From assembly GCA_039810485.1 (NCBI GenBank), contig JBDHXA010000004.1:12790-76789 (forward strand): a stretch of 64,000 nt of DNA, given 5' to 3'. The notes beneath the pieces were generated by a model. That model was not told the origin of the DNA and searched no databases. It was given only the letters and a program-made list of their open reading frames with translations. Origin of the DNA: JADZAA01 sp039810485. Its GTDB lineage: Bacteria; Bacteroidota; Ignavibacteria; Kapaibacteriales; UBA961. Each line of letters opens with the position of its first letter. Within the stretch, counting starts at the first letter, position 1. The position numbers and the translations under genes are program-made. Of the stretch, positions 37,666 to 47,545 are shown in pieces.

Positions 37666-39315
37666 TTAGCTTTCGCCTTTTAGGCCGCGTTGCTCGGCAT
37701 CTGAGAGCAAATCAAAGAAAGTTACCGAGTTATCATTATCTGCGTGAAATGCCGCATCGGACTTTTCGCGATCGTTGCGGCGGGAACGCTCATTATTGTT
37801 GCGACGTGAAGGGCGATTATCGCTTTCTTCGACTGAAAGCTCCGCCTCAGTATAGACAGGCGCTAAGATAAGCGAAAAATTATCAGGATTAATATCAACA
37901 ACGGTTATTTCCAGCGTTTCGCCAGCTGTGTAATTTTTTGCCTTTCCTCCAACATTTTTCACTTTGCTGCGCGGTATAAAGCCGTCGAACTGGTCGTTTA
38001 CACTTACAATCAGACCATTTGCAGAGCTTTGGCGAACAGTGGCTTGAGTTGAAGTCCCAACCGGCAGCACATCGTTTATAGTATCCCAAGGATTGGGCGA
38101 GGTTTGCTTAAGCCCGAGAGCAATGCGTTTTGTTTCGGCAGACGAGCTAATCACAAGGACTTCTATTTCTTGCCCAACATTCAGTATCTCAGACGGGTGA
38201 GAAATGCGGCGTCCCCACGACAATTCAGCATTGCGAAGCAATCCTTCTATGCCCGGGCGCAATCCAATGTATGCCCCAAAATCTGCCAAGCGTCGCACAA
38301 TTCCTTTGACTCGAGTTCCGGGAGGAAAATCCTGCTCTACTCGCAGCCATGGAGATTCTTCAAGCTCGCGGCGGCTGAGGGATATGCGCTGATTATCTTT
38401 GTCAACAGAAAGTACTTTGGCCTTGACCAAATCACCTTTTTTAACAATTTGAGAAGGATCGTCGACCCGCACGTTTGACAAGCGTGAAATATGAATCAAT
38501 CCTTCGATCCCGTTGAGATCTACAAAAACTCCAAAAGGCGCTGTTGAGACAACTCTGCCTTCTACAATATCGCCATCTTTTATTGACGAAAAGAATTCGT
38601 CTGTCATCAATTTTCGACGGGATGCGACAATAGTTTTACGACCTTGTTCATCTTGTTGAATTTCATTGATATGCACGAGAACTGTTTGTCCAATGGCACT
38701 TTGCATTTCTGCTTCTGTTGGAGTTCTTTTTAATGAAAAATGCGATGCCGGCAAAAACAAGCGCAAATCTTTGTATTGCGCCCGCATACCGCCTTTGATG
38801 CGTTCGAGAATCGTAACTTCAACTGTTCCTCCTTCAGAATGAACTTTTTCTAACTCGGCAAATAAGCCGTCGAGCATTTCTTTATGCTGTCGGCGACGCT
38901 CGGCTTCTGCTGCTTTTTCAGCAGCTTTTGCAGCAGCTTTTTCGGCTGCGCGCTTATCTGCTTCGGCTTGTTCTTCGGGAGATAGAGCGGGACGATCTGG
39001 TACTGCGCTTGCTTCTGTTGAATTATCAACATTCTCCGAAACAAAAGTTTCCTTTTCTTCTGTCTCAGGAACGCTTGCTGCCACAGGAGCAGTATAAACT
39101 TGCAGCGACTCTGCTTCAGTGCTGTTTTCAACAATAGGAGAAGCATTTGATTCCGCTTCACTTTCAGCATTGTCCGCCGAATTGCCTGCTGTTTCCTCAT
39201 CTGCCAATTTTGAAGAATTATCCGATATTTCGGCTGAATTAATTGATTCTGCGGCATTTTCCGCATTGTTTGAACTTCCCTCATCGGGATTCTGAAGTTG
39301 CTCTTGCTCGGTCAT
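37666..39315 (-). CDS. S1-domain RNA-binding protein (ribosomal protein S1-like)
   Basis: 549 residues from the ATG at 39315; the frame has a TTG three codons earlier. Residues 1-150 are acidic low complexity (Glu, Ser, Asn, Ala) with an alanine/lysine helix (KRAAEKAAAKAAEKAAEAERRR). Four S1 repeats follow at about 165-240, 247-315, 333-404 and 415-484; the second has the classic FGVFVDLNGIEGLIHIS. The tail is Arg/Asn-rich (RRNNNERSRRNDREKS). Bacterial S1 usually has six repeats (some have four) and lacks such an acidic head. Likely binds mRNA at the ribosome. Confidence 0.85.
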   Translation of the reverse strand: MTEQEQLQNPDEGSSNNAENAAESINSAEISDNSSKLADEETAGNSADNAESEAESNASPIVENSTEAESLQVYTAPVAASVPETEEKETFVSENVDNSTEASAVPDRPALSPEEQAEADKRAAEKAAAKAAEKAAEAERRRQHKEMLDGLFAELEKVHSEGGTVEVTILERIKGGMRAQYKDLRLFLPASHFSLKRTPTEAEMQSAIGQTVLVHINEIQQDEQGRKTIVASRRKLMTDEFFSSIKDGDIVEGRVVSTAPFGVFVDLNGIEGLIHISRLSNVRVDDPSQIVKKGDLVKAKVLSVDKDNQRISLSRRELEESPWLRVEQDFPPGTRVKGIVRRLADFGAYIGLRPGIEGLLRNAELSWGRRISHPSEILNVGQEIEVLVISSSAETKRIALGLKQTSPNPWDTINDVLPVGTSTQATVRQSSANGLIVSVNDQFDGFIPRSKVKNVGGKAKNYTAGETLEITVVDINPDNFSLILAPVYTEAELSVEESDNRPSRRNNNERSRRNDREKSDAAFHADNDNSVTFFDLLSDAEQRGLKGES

Positions 39316-39620
39316 ACGATACAAAAAACTAAAAAATGTTAAGAAAGGCGCTTTCGCAACCTTATATTATTAAACGTCAATTTTGGCAATAGAAAGCCAC
39401 ATGACAAGAAACAAATTTAACAAAAAAAAGCGTCTTTCTTATGCAAGAAATTTATTTACCTATGTTTTATTGCAATTATTAGTCGGAAAAGCGCATTTTT
39501 ATTTGACTTTTCAGGAATTTCTAAAGTAATGTTGTCAAAAATTCATCAAATCTTTGTAAGTTACAACTAGCATCCATGAGTATCCAGCGATTTAGCGCAC
39601 ATTTTACGGTAGGGAAGTTT
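39316..39620. promoter_or_regulatory. Divergent intergenic region between S1-like and adhesin genes
   Basis: 305 bases, very AT-rich, serving promoters in both directions. On the plus strand a TTG near 39533 and an AATCTTTG at about 39550-39557 approximate the Bacteroidota -33/-7 pattern (TAnnTTTG, one mismatch). Nothing else was recognised. Confidence 0.3.
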
Positions 39621-42600
39621 ATGCGCAACAAACTATTTGCTTTAATAATATTTATTTTTTGTTCTGGGTTGCTTCATGGCCAATCTCTTACAAATAAAGG
39701 CAAAGATTTTTGGCTGACGTTTCTGCCGAATTATCATAATAACTTCAGCGATCAGAATCTCCGTCTTCGAGATAGTTTGCAAATCTACATTACTACCGAC
39801 GTGCCTACATCCGGCAAAATCACCTATCGCAATCGCAGCGGCAATGCTTTCTCATCATCTTTTTCAATTACAAAATCAGGTGATATTACTATTTTTCGAA
39901 CGACTGCGATTGACTATGAATTAGAAGGATTAAACAGCCACGGAACATTGGTTGCCACAGGACAAAACGAGAAGCCGGCACCGCAAACTTTTCATATTAC
40001 GGCAGACAATGATATAGCGGTGTTTGCTCTAAGTCAAGCAGTAACAACCAGCGATGCCGCCATGATACTTCCAATTCAAGCTCTTGGCTTGAAATATACT
40101 GTTGTTGCATACAATAGCGATGGGCGACTTGACTATCAGAATAGTTTAACAGGTCAAAGCACTCCCTCTCAATTTGCTGTAGTCGCAGTTGAAGATAATA
40201 CGCATATTTCTATACGACCATCGGCTGCAACTGCAAGGAATGGCTTGGCTCAGCAAACTGTTGTCCTGCAGCAAGGAGAAGCATATTTAGTGCAGGCAAA
40301 TATTTCTACAAGTATTCTAAATGCTGACCTCACAGGCACTGAAGTAACATCTGATAAACCAGTTGCAGTATTTGGCGGTCAGCAGCGAGCCACCGTTCCC
40401 ATCGAGCGTGTGGCATCGCTTTATTCTCGCGACATGCTTTTTGAGCAAATACCACCAATGGAATCTTGGGGCACGCTGCATATCATAAGCCCTTTGGCTC
40501 CGCCAGCGCAACAAACTGCAGTTGGCTATGATCTTTATCGCGTAGTTGCCGGATACGACAATACTGCGATTTTTATTAATGGCTCACAGTCCGGAATCTT
40601 GCGCAAAGGTCAGTTTTTGGATTTTCCATTAACAGCTCCGGCAATTGTTCGCACATCAAAACCAGTGATTGTAGCGGAGTATAAAAAAACGTCAGGCGAT
40701 GCTAATTCTTCTTCTCGCATGGGAGATCCATTTATGGTAATTGTGCCGCCTCGCGAACAATATCTTTCAGCATATCATTGTGCAAATATTCAGGCGTATT
40801 TCCCGCTGAACGGCACAAATCTCCCTGATACAACAGTTTATTACGAACATTATCTATCAATAGTCATTCCTACTCGATCGCTTAATTCTATAAGAGTCGA
40901 CGGAAATACGGCTAACACATCTCAATTTGCTAAGGTTCCAACATCGTATAGCGCCGGTCTTTGCACAGATATGTCAGCTGGTTGGCTAAGAGTAGCTCAC
41001 GGCGCCCATAGCGTAATAGCGAATGAACCGTTTGCACTAACAATTTACGGTTATGGCATGGCAAATAGCTATGGATATACGGGTGGAATTTCTCTAGAAA
41101 AAGAAGTTGATGTAAAACCGGTGGCTGCCTCTGGCGGCGGCCATATTTGTTTGGGTGATTCTCTGCAATTGAATGCTTCAGGCGGTCGCGGCGGATACAG
41201 TTGGCAGCCGTCTTCTTCTCTCTCTTGTTCAAATTGTCCCAATCCAATAGCGCGTCCGCTTATTACTACGACATACAAGGTTACTTCATTTGATGCCGGC
41301 GACTGTCCTATTGCCGACTCTGTAACCGTATTTGTAACACAAGCAATCGCAGATGCTTCGCCAGACACTACTATATGCATAGGCAAAGCTGCTAAACTTC
41401 GCGCGAGCGGCGGAATAAAATATGAATGGCGCCCCGCCGCAGATTTGTCCTGCAATGACTGCCAAAATCCGACAGCAATACCATCTGCCACAACTAAGTA
41501 TTTTGTAACAGTTACAAATAGCAACGGATGCAGCGCTGTAGATTCTGTTATTGTAACTGTAAATATTCCCACTGCAGATGCGGGGCTTGATACGACAATT
41601 TGCGCCGGAAATTCTGTGCAGTTGCAAGCAAAAGGAGGCGTATCTTACACTTGGCGACCTTCTGCGGACTTATCATGCGCCAACTGTCCGAATCCTATTG
41701 CACAACCAACACAAACTACAACTTATGTTGTAAGTGCACTAAATAACTACGGCTGTATTGCAGAAGATTCAGTTATTGTAACAATCAATCACTTAATTGT
41801 TGATGCAGGACGCGACACCATTATTTGCAAAGGCGACTCGGTCCAGCTTCAAGCTTCGAGTGGTGCTTCATATTCTTGGTTTCCTCCTATTGGGCTTTCA
41901 TGCGTAAATTGCCGAAATCCTATAGCGCGACCATTAAAAACAACAACATATTTTGTGCAAATAATAGATTCCATTGGTTGCTTTGCAGAGGATTCAGTAA
42001 CAATCGCTGTTAGCGAACCGCACGTGATGCAAAAAATAACTGAAACAATATGCGCAGGTGATTCAATTCAACTTTCAGCAAGCGTCGGCAAATCATATCA
42101 TTGGTCGCCTGCCGATGGTCTTTCATGCGTAGATTGCAAAAATCCCATAGCTTTCCCAAAATATACGACAACATATAGATTAACTATCGACAATGGACCC
42201 GGCTGCCCAACCTTGGGAGAATTTCGCGTACAAGTTCGAGAATGTTTGCCTGCAATGCTTGAATTTGAAAGCGTTGTTTCATGCGACTCACAAACTATGA
42301 GCATTAGTTTTGTCAATCGTGAAGACACAGCCGTACAATTCTTTGGGTTACGGAGTTATGATGCCGACTCACATTATTTTTCAGTCGTATACAACAGACA
42401 TCTTCCAGCAGCAATAGAATCTGGCGACTCGGTTCAAATCTTCGTATCATTTAAACCAAAAGGCAATATATCGCTTATCACGCGCTGGCGATTTATTTCT
42501 TCAGCCGACAGTTCTCGAGAGTGCATTATAAAAGGCTCTGGATATATTGTATCAGTTAATTTATCGCTTATACTTCCTGACACGGCATCTCCCGGAAGCC

Positions 42601-43274
42601 GTCCGTTTATATCCTTGTATGGTGCCACTACTTCCTGGAAGCCGGCAGCCATTACTCATTTCAATGCGTTTATTACTTGGCATAGTGCGCACTTTGTCTT
42701 TGACCCCTCGCTCGACACCATTGCTTTGGGCGCAAAGATGCCGTCGGATTGGTCAGTAAGAAATTCAATTGTCGAAAAAGAGGATTCAACTATTCTTGCC
42801 ATATATGGTAACGGCACCACAGCTATTAGTTATGATGGTGACATATTTCGCTTCACAATCGGCGTAATGCTTGGAGGCACAGAATATCCTGCATTACGGC
42901 TGGCTGCCGATTTTGGGCAGCGTTCCGAATGTATTGCTCCAATTGCCTTCGGAGATTCTTTGCGAATCTCTACTTGCGCTTTGCCAATACGTTATGTAAC
43001 CGGCAGCGGAAAATCCTATTATTTGCGCACTTTTCCTTTGCCATCTTTAGGAAAATCAACAAAAATCGAATATGGTATTGGCATATCTGCCCAAGCAAAG
43101 ATTGAGCTTTACTCATTGACCGGTCAGCTTATTGCAACTTTGGCATCCGCGCATCTTATTCCCGGAAATTATTCCATTGAACTTCCACATTCGTTTCTGT
43201 CGCCCGGCATATATTATTGCCGAATTATATCTGGCGAATTTATGCAAACAACTCCCATAATTATTGCAGATTGA
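39621..43274 (+). CDS. Large IgGFc-binding-type adhesin with five Cys-pair modules and T9SS tail
   Basis: 1217 residues from the ATG at 39621, chosen because it begins a clean signal peptide (MRNKLFALIIFIFCSGLLHGQ) and has AGGGA upstream; an ATG at 39576 adds 15 residues. Residues ~20-500 match the IgGFc-binding N-terminal domain (GKDFWLTFLPN, TSDKPVAVFGG, WGTLHIISPL). Five ~75-residue modules follow, each with an ICxGxSxQLxAxGG entry, an SCxxCxNP pair, a TTTY strand and a DSV exit. After a cohesin-like part the last ~85 residues are a T9SS tail. Probably a long cell-surface adhesin. Confidence 0.85.
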   Translation: MRNKLFALIIFIFCSGLLHGQSLTNKGKDFWLTFLPNYHNNFSDQNLRLRDSLQIYITTDVPTSGKITYRNRSGNAFSSSFSITKSGDITIFRTTAIDYELEGLNSHGTLVATGQNEKPAPQTFHITADNDIAVFALSQAVTTSDAAMILPIQALGLKYTVVAYNSDGRLDYQNSLTGQSTPSQFAVVAVEDNTHISIRPSAATARNGLAQQTVVLQQGEAYLVQANISTSILNADLTGTEVTSDKPVAVFGGQQRATVPIERVASLYSRDMLFEQIPPMESWGTLHIISPLAPPAQQTAVGYDLYRVVAGYDNTAIFINGSQSGILRKGQFLDFPLTAPAIVRTSKPVIVAEYKKTSGDANSSSRMGDPFMVIVPPREQYLSAYHCANIQAYFPLNGTNLPDTTVYYEHYLSIVIPTRSLNSIRVDGNTANTSQFAKVPTSYSAGLCTDMSAGWLRVAHGAHSVIANEPFALTIYGYGMANSYGYTGGISLEKEVDVKPVAASGGGHICLGDSLQLNASGGRGGYSWQPSSSLSCSNCPNPIARPLITTTYKVTSFDAGDCPIADSVTVFVTQAIADASPDTTICIGKAAKLRASGGIKYEWRPAADLSCNDCQNPTAIPSATTKYFVTVTNSNGCSAVDSVIVTVNIPTADAGLDTTICAGNSVQLQAKGGVSYTWRPSADLSCANCPNPIAQPTQTTTYVVSALNNYGCIAEDSVIVTINHLIVDAGRDTIICKGDSVQLQASSGASYSWFPPIGLSCVNCRNPIARPLKTTTYFVQIIDSIGCFAEDSVTIAVSEPHVMQKITETICAGDSIQLSASVGKSYHWSPADGLSCVDCKNPIAFPKYTTTYRLTIDNGPGCPTLGEFRVQVRECLPAMLEFESVVSCDSQTMSISFVNREDTAVQFFGLRSYDADSHYFSVVYNRHLPAAIESGDSVQIFVSFKPKGNISLITRWRFISSADSSRECIIKGSGYIVSVNLSLILPDTASPGSRPFISLYGATTSWKPAAITHFNAFITWHSAHFVFDPSLDTIALGAKMPSDWSVRNSIVEKEDSTILAIYGNGTTAISYDGDIFRFTIGVMLGGTEYPALRLAADFGQRSECIAPIAFGDSLRISTCALPIRYVTGSGKSYYLRTFPLPSLGKSTKIEYGIGISAQAKIELYSLTGQLIATLASAHLIPGNYSIELPHSFLSPGIYYCRIISGEFMQTTPIIIAD

Positions 43275-43536
43275 AATAATTTACCCGTTTTTTTGTAAAA
43301 TAGTTAAGATGATTTAATCTTGAATGCGTTGCATTATCTCTACAAATCTACATACGTCGCAGATTTGATGACAACGCACCATGTTTGAATTGCCTATAAT
43401 CCCAACTTCTGCGCTTTTCTATTGAATTATTGAAGTGTAAATTTTACATCATATCGCTTGGCATAATGTAACTTTATGCTGCAAATATGTTTTTTCTCCT
43501 TAATTTAGACGCTGTCAGCCATTTACTTTTTTATTG

Positions 43537-46500
43537 ATGAAATTTTTACGCTGCATAGTTGTTTTTCTTGTCTTCGCTGCAACTTTTCAAGTTAAAGCAG
43601 AGGATGAACGCATTCCATATACTATGAGAATAGGCGGCAGCGGAATGCAGCGCGTTTTGGATATTGCTGCAGATCCCGCAAACGGCGATATAATTGCCGT
43701 AGGCGTTACCACTTCAGTCGATATGCCCGGAAGAGATGGAGCTTATCAGGCGACAAATGCCCTAAAAGAAAATGGCTTCGTCATGCGATTTAACGCAGAT
43801 TGTACATTATTAAAATTTACCGTATTGATTGGCGGCAGTGAATTTGACGAAATACGCGGAGTTGCTATATCATCTTCTGGCGACATACTGTTGACGGGCA
43901 GCACAATGTCGGGCGTTGGAATCGGCGGATTCCCGACGACAAAAGGTGCATTCGACACTCTTTCGCAGAAAAACGAGCAAGATGCTTTTTTCGCTATTTT
44001 ATCCGGCGATGGCAAGAATTTGCTGTATTCGTCTATGATTGGCGGTGAAAAGTCGGACCGAGCTTCTGACATTATTGCTCTTCGTCCAAATGTATTCGTT
44101 GTTTGCGGAGAAACTGAATCGCTAAGATTTCCGGGCGCAGATATTTCATATGAAAACAAAGGTTTGCAGGGATTTGTTGCAGTAATATATCGAGAAAACG
44201 TCGGCAATGAATCATTCGCTGTTTCTTCTTATCTGATAGGTGGGCGAGAAAAGGACTACTGCACAAGCGTAGCGCGAATAAGCAATGAACAGTTTGCCGT
44301 AACAGGCGCAACTTCATCGTCAGATTTCCCTGTAACTGAAAGTTCGTCTAATATGGGAAAATATAAGGGAAAATTAGATGCATTTGCAGCTGTCTTTGAA
44401 ATAAAACAAGAAATAAAACCAATTGCAGTTTGGCTGATAGGCGGCAAATCTGATGACATTGGCCGCGCGATTGCATATAATGGCGAGAATTATCTGGCAA
44501 TTGCAGGCACAACTGCTTCAGAAGATTTCATATTGGTTGATAAGCCAGAAATCATCAAATATGGCGGAAAAAACGACGCTTTTGCAACTATATGCGCAAT
44601 TGACGGCACGGTAAAGTTTTCTACGTATCTCGGTGGATCAGAGGCAGATACAGCTTCTTATGTAGGATTTTCCGAACATGGCGACATTATTGTTGCCGGA
44701 TCTTCCGCTTCGTGGGATTTTCCTTTCTCTGGCTTGACTACTGAGTGGCTGGCTGACAGTTATTCAGGTCAAAACGACGGCTTTGTCTCAGTATTTTCAC
44801 CATTTCGTCATCGCTTGTTGTATTCTTCGATGTTTGGCGGAACTAAAAATGATGCAACGACGGCTTTAGCTATAGGAGACCGAGGCAAAATTACCATAGC
44901 TGGCTCAACTAACTCATCACGCTCTTCATTTAGCCCATCTACGATTAACAGCACAATTCCCAACAACTTTGATGATGGATTCTTAATTCATTGCGATTTG
45001 CGCCCCGATTTATTTTCATATCAACAAAAAATACAATTTCCTGACACCTTTATTGGCGATGCGGTGACAGATACTGCCATCATTATTGCAACAGGCATAA
45101 ATTTCATTGATTTTCAGCCGTTTATTGCAGGAGATCCAGAAGGAAATTTTACTTTGCAAAAGGATGGAGAGCATAAATTATCAGCGCGCGAAATTGATAC
45201 GCTCATAGTTGTCTTTGCTCCCAAATCTTCCGGGATTAAAAATGCAACGTTGATGTTTGCGACTGGAAGCGAAAATTTGCGCCCTAAAATTGCATTAAGC
45301 GGAATTGGTAAAAATGCAATACTTTCTACAAATTTGCCGCTGATATTTGAACCAATTGAAGTAGGTTTGAAATCTGCGCCTAAAATAGTAAGAATTAAGA
45401 ATCTACTAGCTAATGAGTGTCATATTGACAGCTTATTTCTAATTGGGCAAGATACTGACGCTTTTTCTATACAATATCCGCCTTCTCGCACAATACCGTC
45501 CGGTAAATCTGTTGAAATACCAATAATATTCTCGCCGACAATTCGCGGCCAACATCAATGTAATTTATTGGTAAAAACAACAATTGGAAATATTAGAGGG
45601 CTGATTAAAGGGACGGGAATAGGCGCTGAGCTTATTGCTTCGGAAAAGAAATTAGCATTCGACACCACAAGCGTTGGGGCAAGCAATAACCGATACGTTG
45701 AAATTCAAAATATTGGAGAAAAATCGGCAAATTGCACATTGCAAATCTACGGTGACAACGAGGGAAATTTTAGCATGAATTCGCCTCAATATTTCAGGCT
45801 GGAGCCCAATGAAAAAAAAACCGCGGAGTTGATTTTCAGGCCGCAAACTTTTGGAACTAAAAATGCTGTCTTTAAGATAGCAGGCGATAATTTCGAGAGT
45901 TTGCAGATGCAATTATATGGAGTTGCCACATCCGGAACAGGGCTATGGCTTCAATTAGCGATAGACACAATATTTACTCGTATTGGACAGGAAATTAACA
46001 TTCCAGTCAGAGTGCTGTCCTCAAGCGGATTTATGCTTAATAAAGAGCTGAAATACGAGGCTGAATTGCGCTATAACGGCTCAATCCTTGGATTTCGAGA
46101 CTCGGCTTACACAACCCGACTTTTAGAACCGTGGCGGACAATAACGCTTTATGGTTCATATACAATCAAAAGCAATTCAATCGAATCCGTTTTGTGCGAA
46201 GCGAAGCTGACTGCCGCGCTTGGCGATACAAATGCAACTTCTATAATTCTCGATAATTTGAAATTGTTTGACGGAAACGGTGTTTTACATGCCGGTTACT
46301 CGGTGCGCAATGGCAAAGTAGTGATAACCGATGCTGACAAAATAAACATTCCGACCGATGCAGCGCTCAAAATTAAAGCATATCCCATACCAGCAGTCAG
46401 TGCACTCACTTTAGACATTATCTCACCGATATCCAAACCTGTGTTGACGATTTATTCAATTGCAGGAGAAATAATGTCCCGACAGCAGCTTGATATTGCT

Positions 46501-46620
46501 CCCAATAAACTTCAAACAATCTCTCTATCAACAGAGCGATTTGGACGCGGCTGCTATATTGTTGTTCTTTCGTCGGATACTTCTTCTACAGCTGAACTCT
46601 GCTTTATCATTACTCCTTAA
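43537..46620 (+). CDS. SBBP-repeat propeller with choice-of-anchor D domains and T9SS tail
   Basis: 1027 residues from the ATG at 43537 (a TTG directly precedes it). The signal peptide ends near FQVKAE. Residues ~25-480 carry about seven SBBP-type repeats (GGSGMQRVLDIAADPANGDIIAVG, GGSEFDEIRGVAISSSGDILLTG and so on), a beta-propeller. Residues ~490-800 are three anchor-D/ASH-like units (FAPKSSGIKNATL, FSPTIRGQHQCNLLV, FRPQTFGTKNAVF). A cohesin-like segment and a T9SS tail (AYPIPAVSALTLDI ... GCYIVVLSS) close it. Surface or secreted; function unknown. Confidence 0.83.
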   Translation: MKFLRCIVVFLVFAATFQVKAEDERIPYTMRIGGSGMQRVLDIAADPANGDIIAVGVTTSVDMPGRDGAYQATNALKENGFVMRFNADCTLLKFTVLIGGSEFDEIRGVAISSSGDILLTGSTMSGVGIGGFPTTKGAFDTLSQKNEQDAFFAILSGDGKNLLYSSMIGGEKSDRASDIIALRPNVFVVCGETESLRFPGADISYENKGLQGFVAVIYRENVGNESFAVSSYLIGGREKDYCTSVARISNEQFAVTGATSSSDFPVTESSSNMGKYKGKLDAFAAVFEIKQEIKPIAVWLIGGKSDDIGRAIAYNGENYLAIAGTTASEDFILVDKPEIIKYGGKNDAFATICAIDGTVKFSTYLGGSEADTASYVGFSEHGDIIVAGSSASWDFPFSGLTTEWLADSYSGQNDGFVSVFSPFRHRLLYSSMFGGTKNDATTALAIGDRGKITIAGSTNSSRSSFSPSTINSTIPNNFDDGFLIHCDLRPDLFSYQQKIQFPDTFIGDAVTDTAIIIATGINFIDFQPFIAGDPEGNFTLQKDGEHKLSAREIDTLIVVFAPKSSGIKNATLMFATGSENLRPKIALSGIGKNAILSTNLPLIFEPIEVGLKSAPKIVRIKNLLANECHIDSLFLIGQDTDAFSIQYPPSRTIPSGKSVEIPIIFSPTIRGQHQCNLLVKTTIGNIRGLIKGTGIGAELIASEKKLAFDTTSVGASNNRYVEIQNIGEKSANCTLQIYGDNEGNFSMNSPQYFRLEPNEKKTAELIFRPQTFGTKNAVFKIAGDNFESLQMQLYGVATSGTGLWLQLAIDTIFTRIGQEINIPVRVLSSSGFMLNKELKYEAELRYNGSILGFRDSAYTTRLLEPWRTITLYGSYTIKSNSIESVLCEAKLTAALGDTNATSIILDNLKLFDGNGVLHAGYSVRNGKVVITDADKINIPTDAALKIKAYPIPAVSALTLDIISPISKPVLTIYSIAGEIMSRQQLDIAPNKLQTISLSTERFGRGCYIVVLSSDTSSTAELCFIITP

Positions 46621-46762
46621 AGCGCATTTCCTTAAAAAATACAGCAATGTGCAGCGGTTGGTTCTCGTCTTTACAGATTGCTATTCGTTAATTTAGTATC
46701 TTTATACAAATCAAGTCAAATACACGGCGCTCTGCCTTTAATAATACTTCAATCATAATCTT

Positions 46763-47545
46763 ATGAATTATCAAACTTTGCTAGTCGAAAAAAAATCAGG
46801 ATATGCAATTATTACACTTAACAGACCGGACAAATTAAACGCATTGAATGCTTTGCTGTTTGCCGAACTTGCCGAGGCCGTCGAGCATCTGCGAGATGAT
46901 GACAAAACAAATGTTTTGATTATAACAGGCAGCGGAGCGAAGGCATTTGCTGCGGGAGCGGATATTGCCGAGCTGCATGAGCAAACGGCTGAAACGGGAG
47001 CTGATTTTGCCCGCCGCGGACAAGAAGTTTTTCATGAAATTGAACATTTAGGAAAACCTGTGATAGCAGCTGTGAATGGGTTCGCTCTAGGCGGCGGCTG
47101 CGAGCTGGCTCTTGCATGCCATATTCGATTTTGCTCGACAAATGCCAAATTTGGGCAGCCGGAAGTTAATCTTGGAATTATACCGGGATATGGCGGAACT
47201 CAACGCCTCACGAAATTAGTTGGAACTGCAAAATCGGCAGAAATTATTTTATCGGGCAATGCCATTGGAGCTGAGGAAGCTGCAGCAATCGGATTGGTTA
47301 ATTCCGTTCATATACCGGAAGAATTAATGCCGTTTGCTGAAAATTTTGCGCAAAAACTTGCAACGAAAGCGCCAACTGCTCTTCGAGCAGCACTAGCAAC
47401 AATATTATCGGCAGGCGAAACTGCATCCAAAAACGGCATGGAAACCGAGTCACGGCATTTCGGAGTGGTCTGCGGAACCGAAGATTTTGCAGAAGGAACA
47501 TCAGCATTTTTAGAGAAACGCACTGCTGTCTTTACAGGAAAATGA
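46763..47545 (+). CDS. Enoyl-CoA hydratase/isomerase family protein (crotonase)
   Basis: 260 residues, normal for the family. The oxyanion-hole segments FAAGADIAEL and GFALGGGCELALAC are intact, and both catalytic glutamates are present (CELALAC and QPEVNLGIIPGYGGTQRL). This combination fits a true hydratase acting on 2-enoyl-CoA in fatty-acid or amino-acid breakdown. No other beta-oxidation genes are near. It overlaps the next gene by ATGA. Confidence 0.92.
   Translation: MNYQTLLVEKKSGYAIITLNRPDKLNALNALLFAELAEAVEHLRDDDKTNVLIITGSGAKAFAAGADIAELHEQTAETGADFARRGQEVFHEIEHLGKPVIAAVNGFALGGGCELALACHIRFCSTNAKFGQPEVNLGIIPGYGGTQRLTKLVGTAKSAEIILSGNAIGAEEAAAIGLVNSVHIPEELMPFAENFAQKLATKAPTALRAALATILSAGETASKNGMETESRHFGVVCGTEDFAEGTSAFLEKRTAVFTGK

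Noticed and set aside
41069..41572. 167-codon minus-strand frame
   Set aside because: Antisense shadow of the repeated Cys-pair modules.
43746..44207. 153-codon minus-strand frame
   Set aside because: Antisense shadow of the SBBP-repeat gene.
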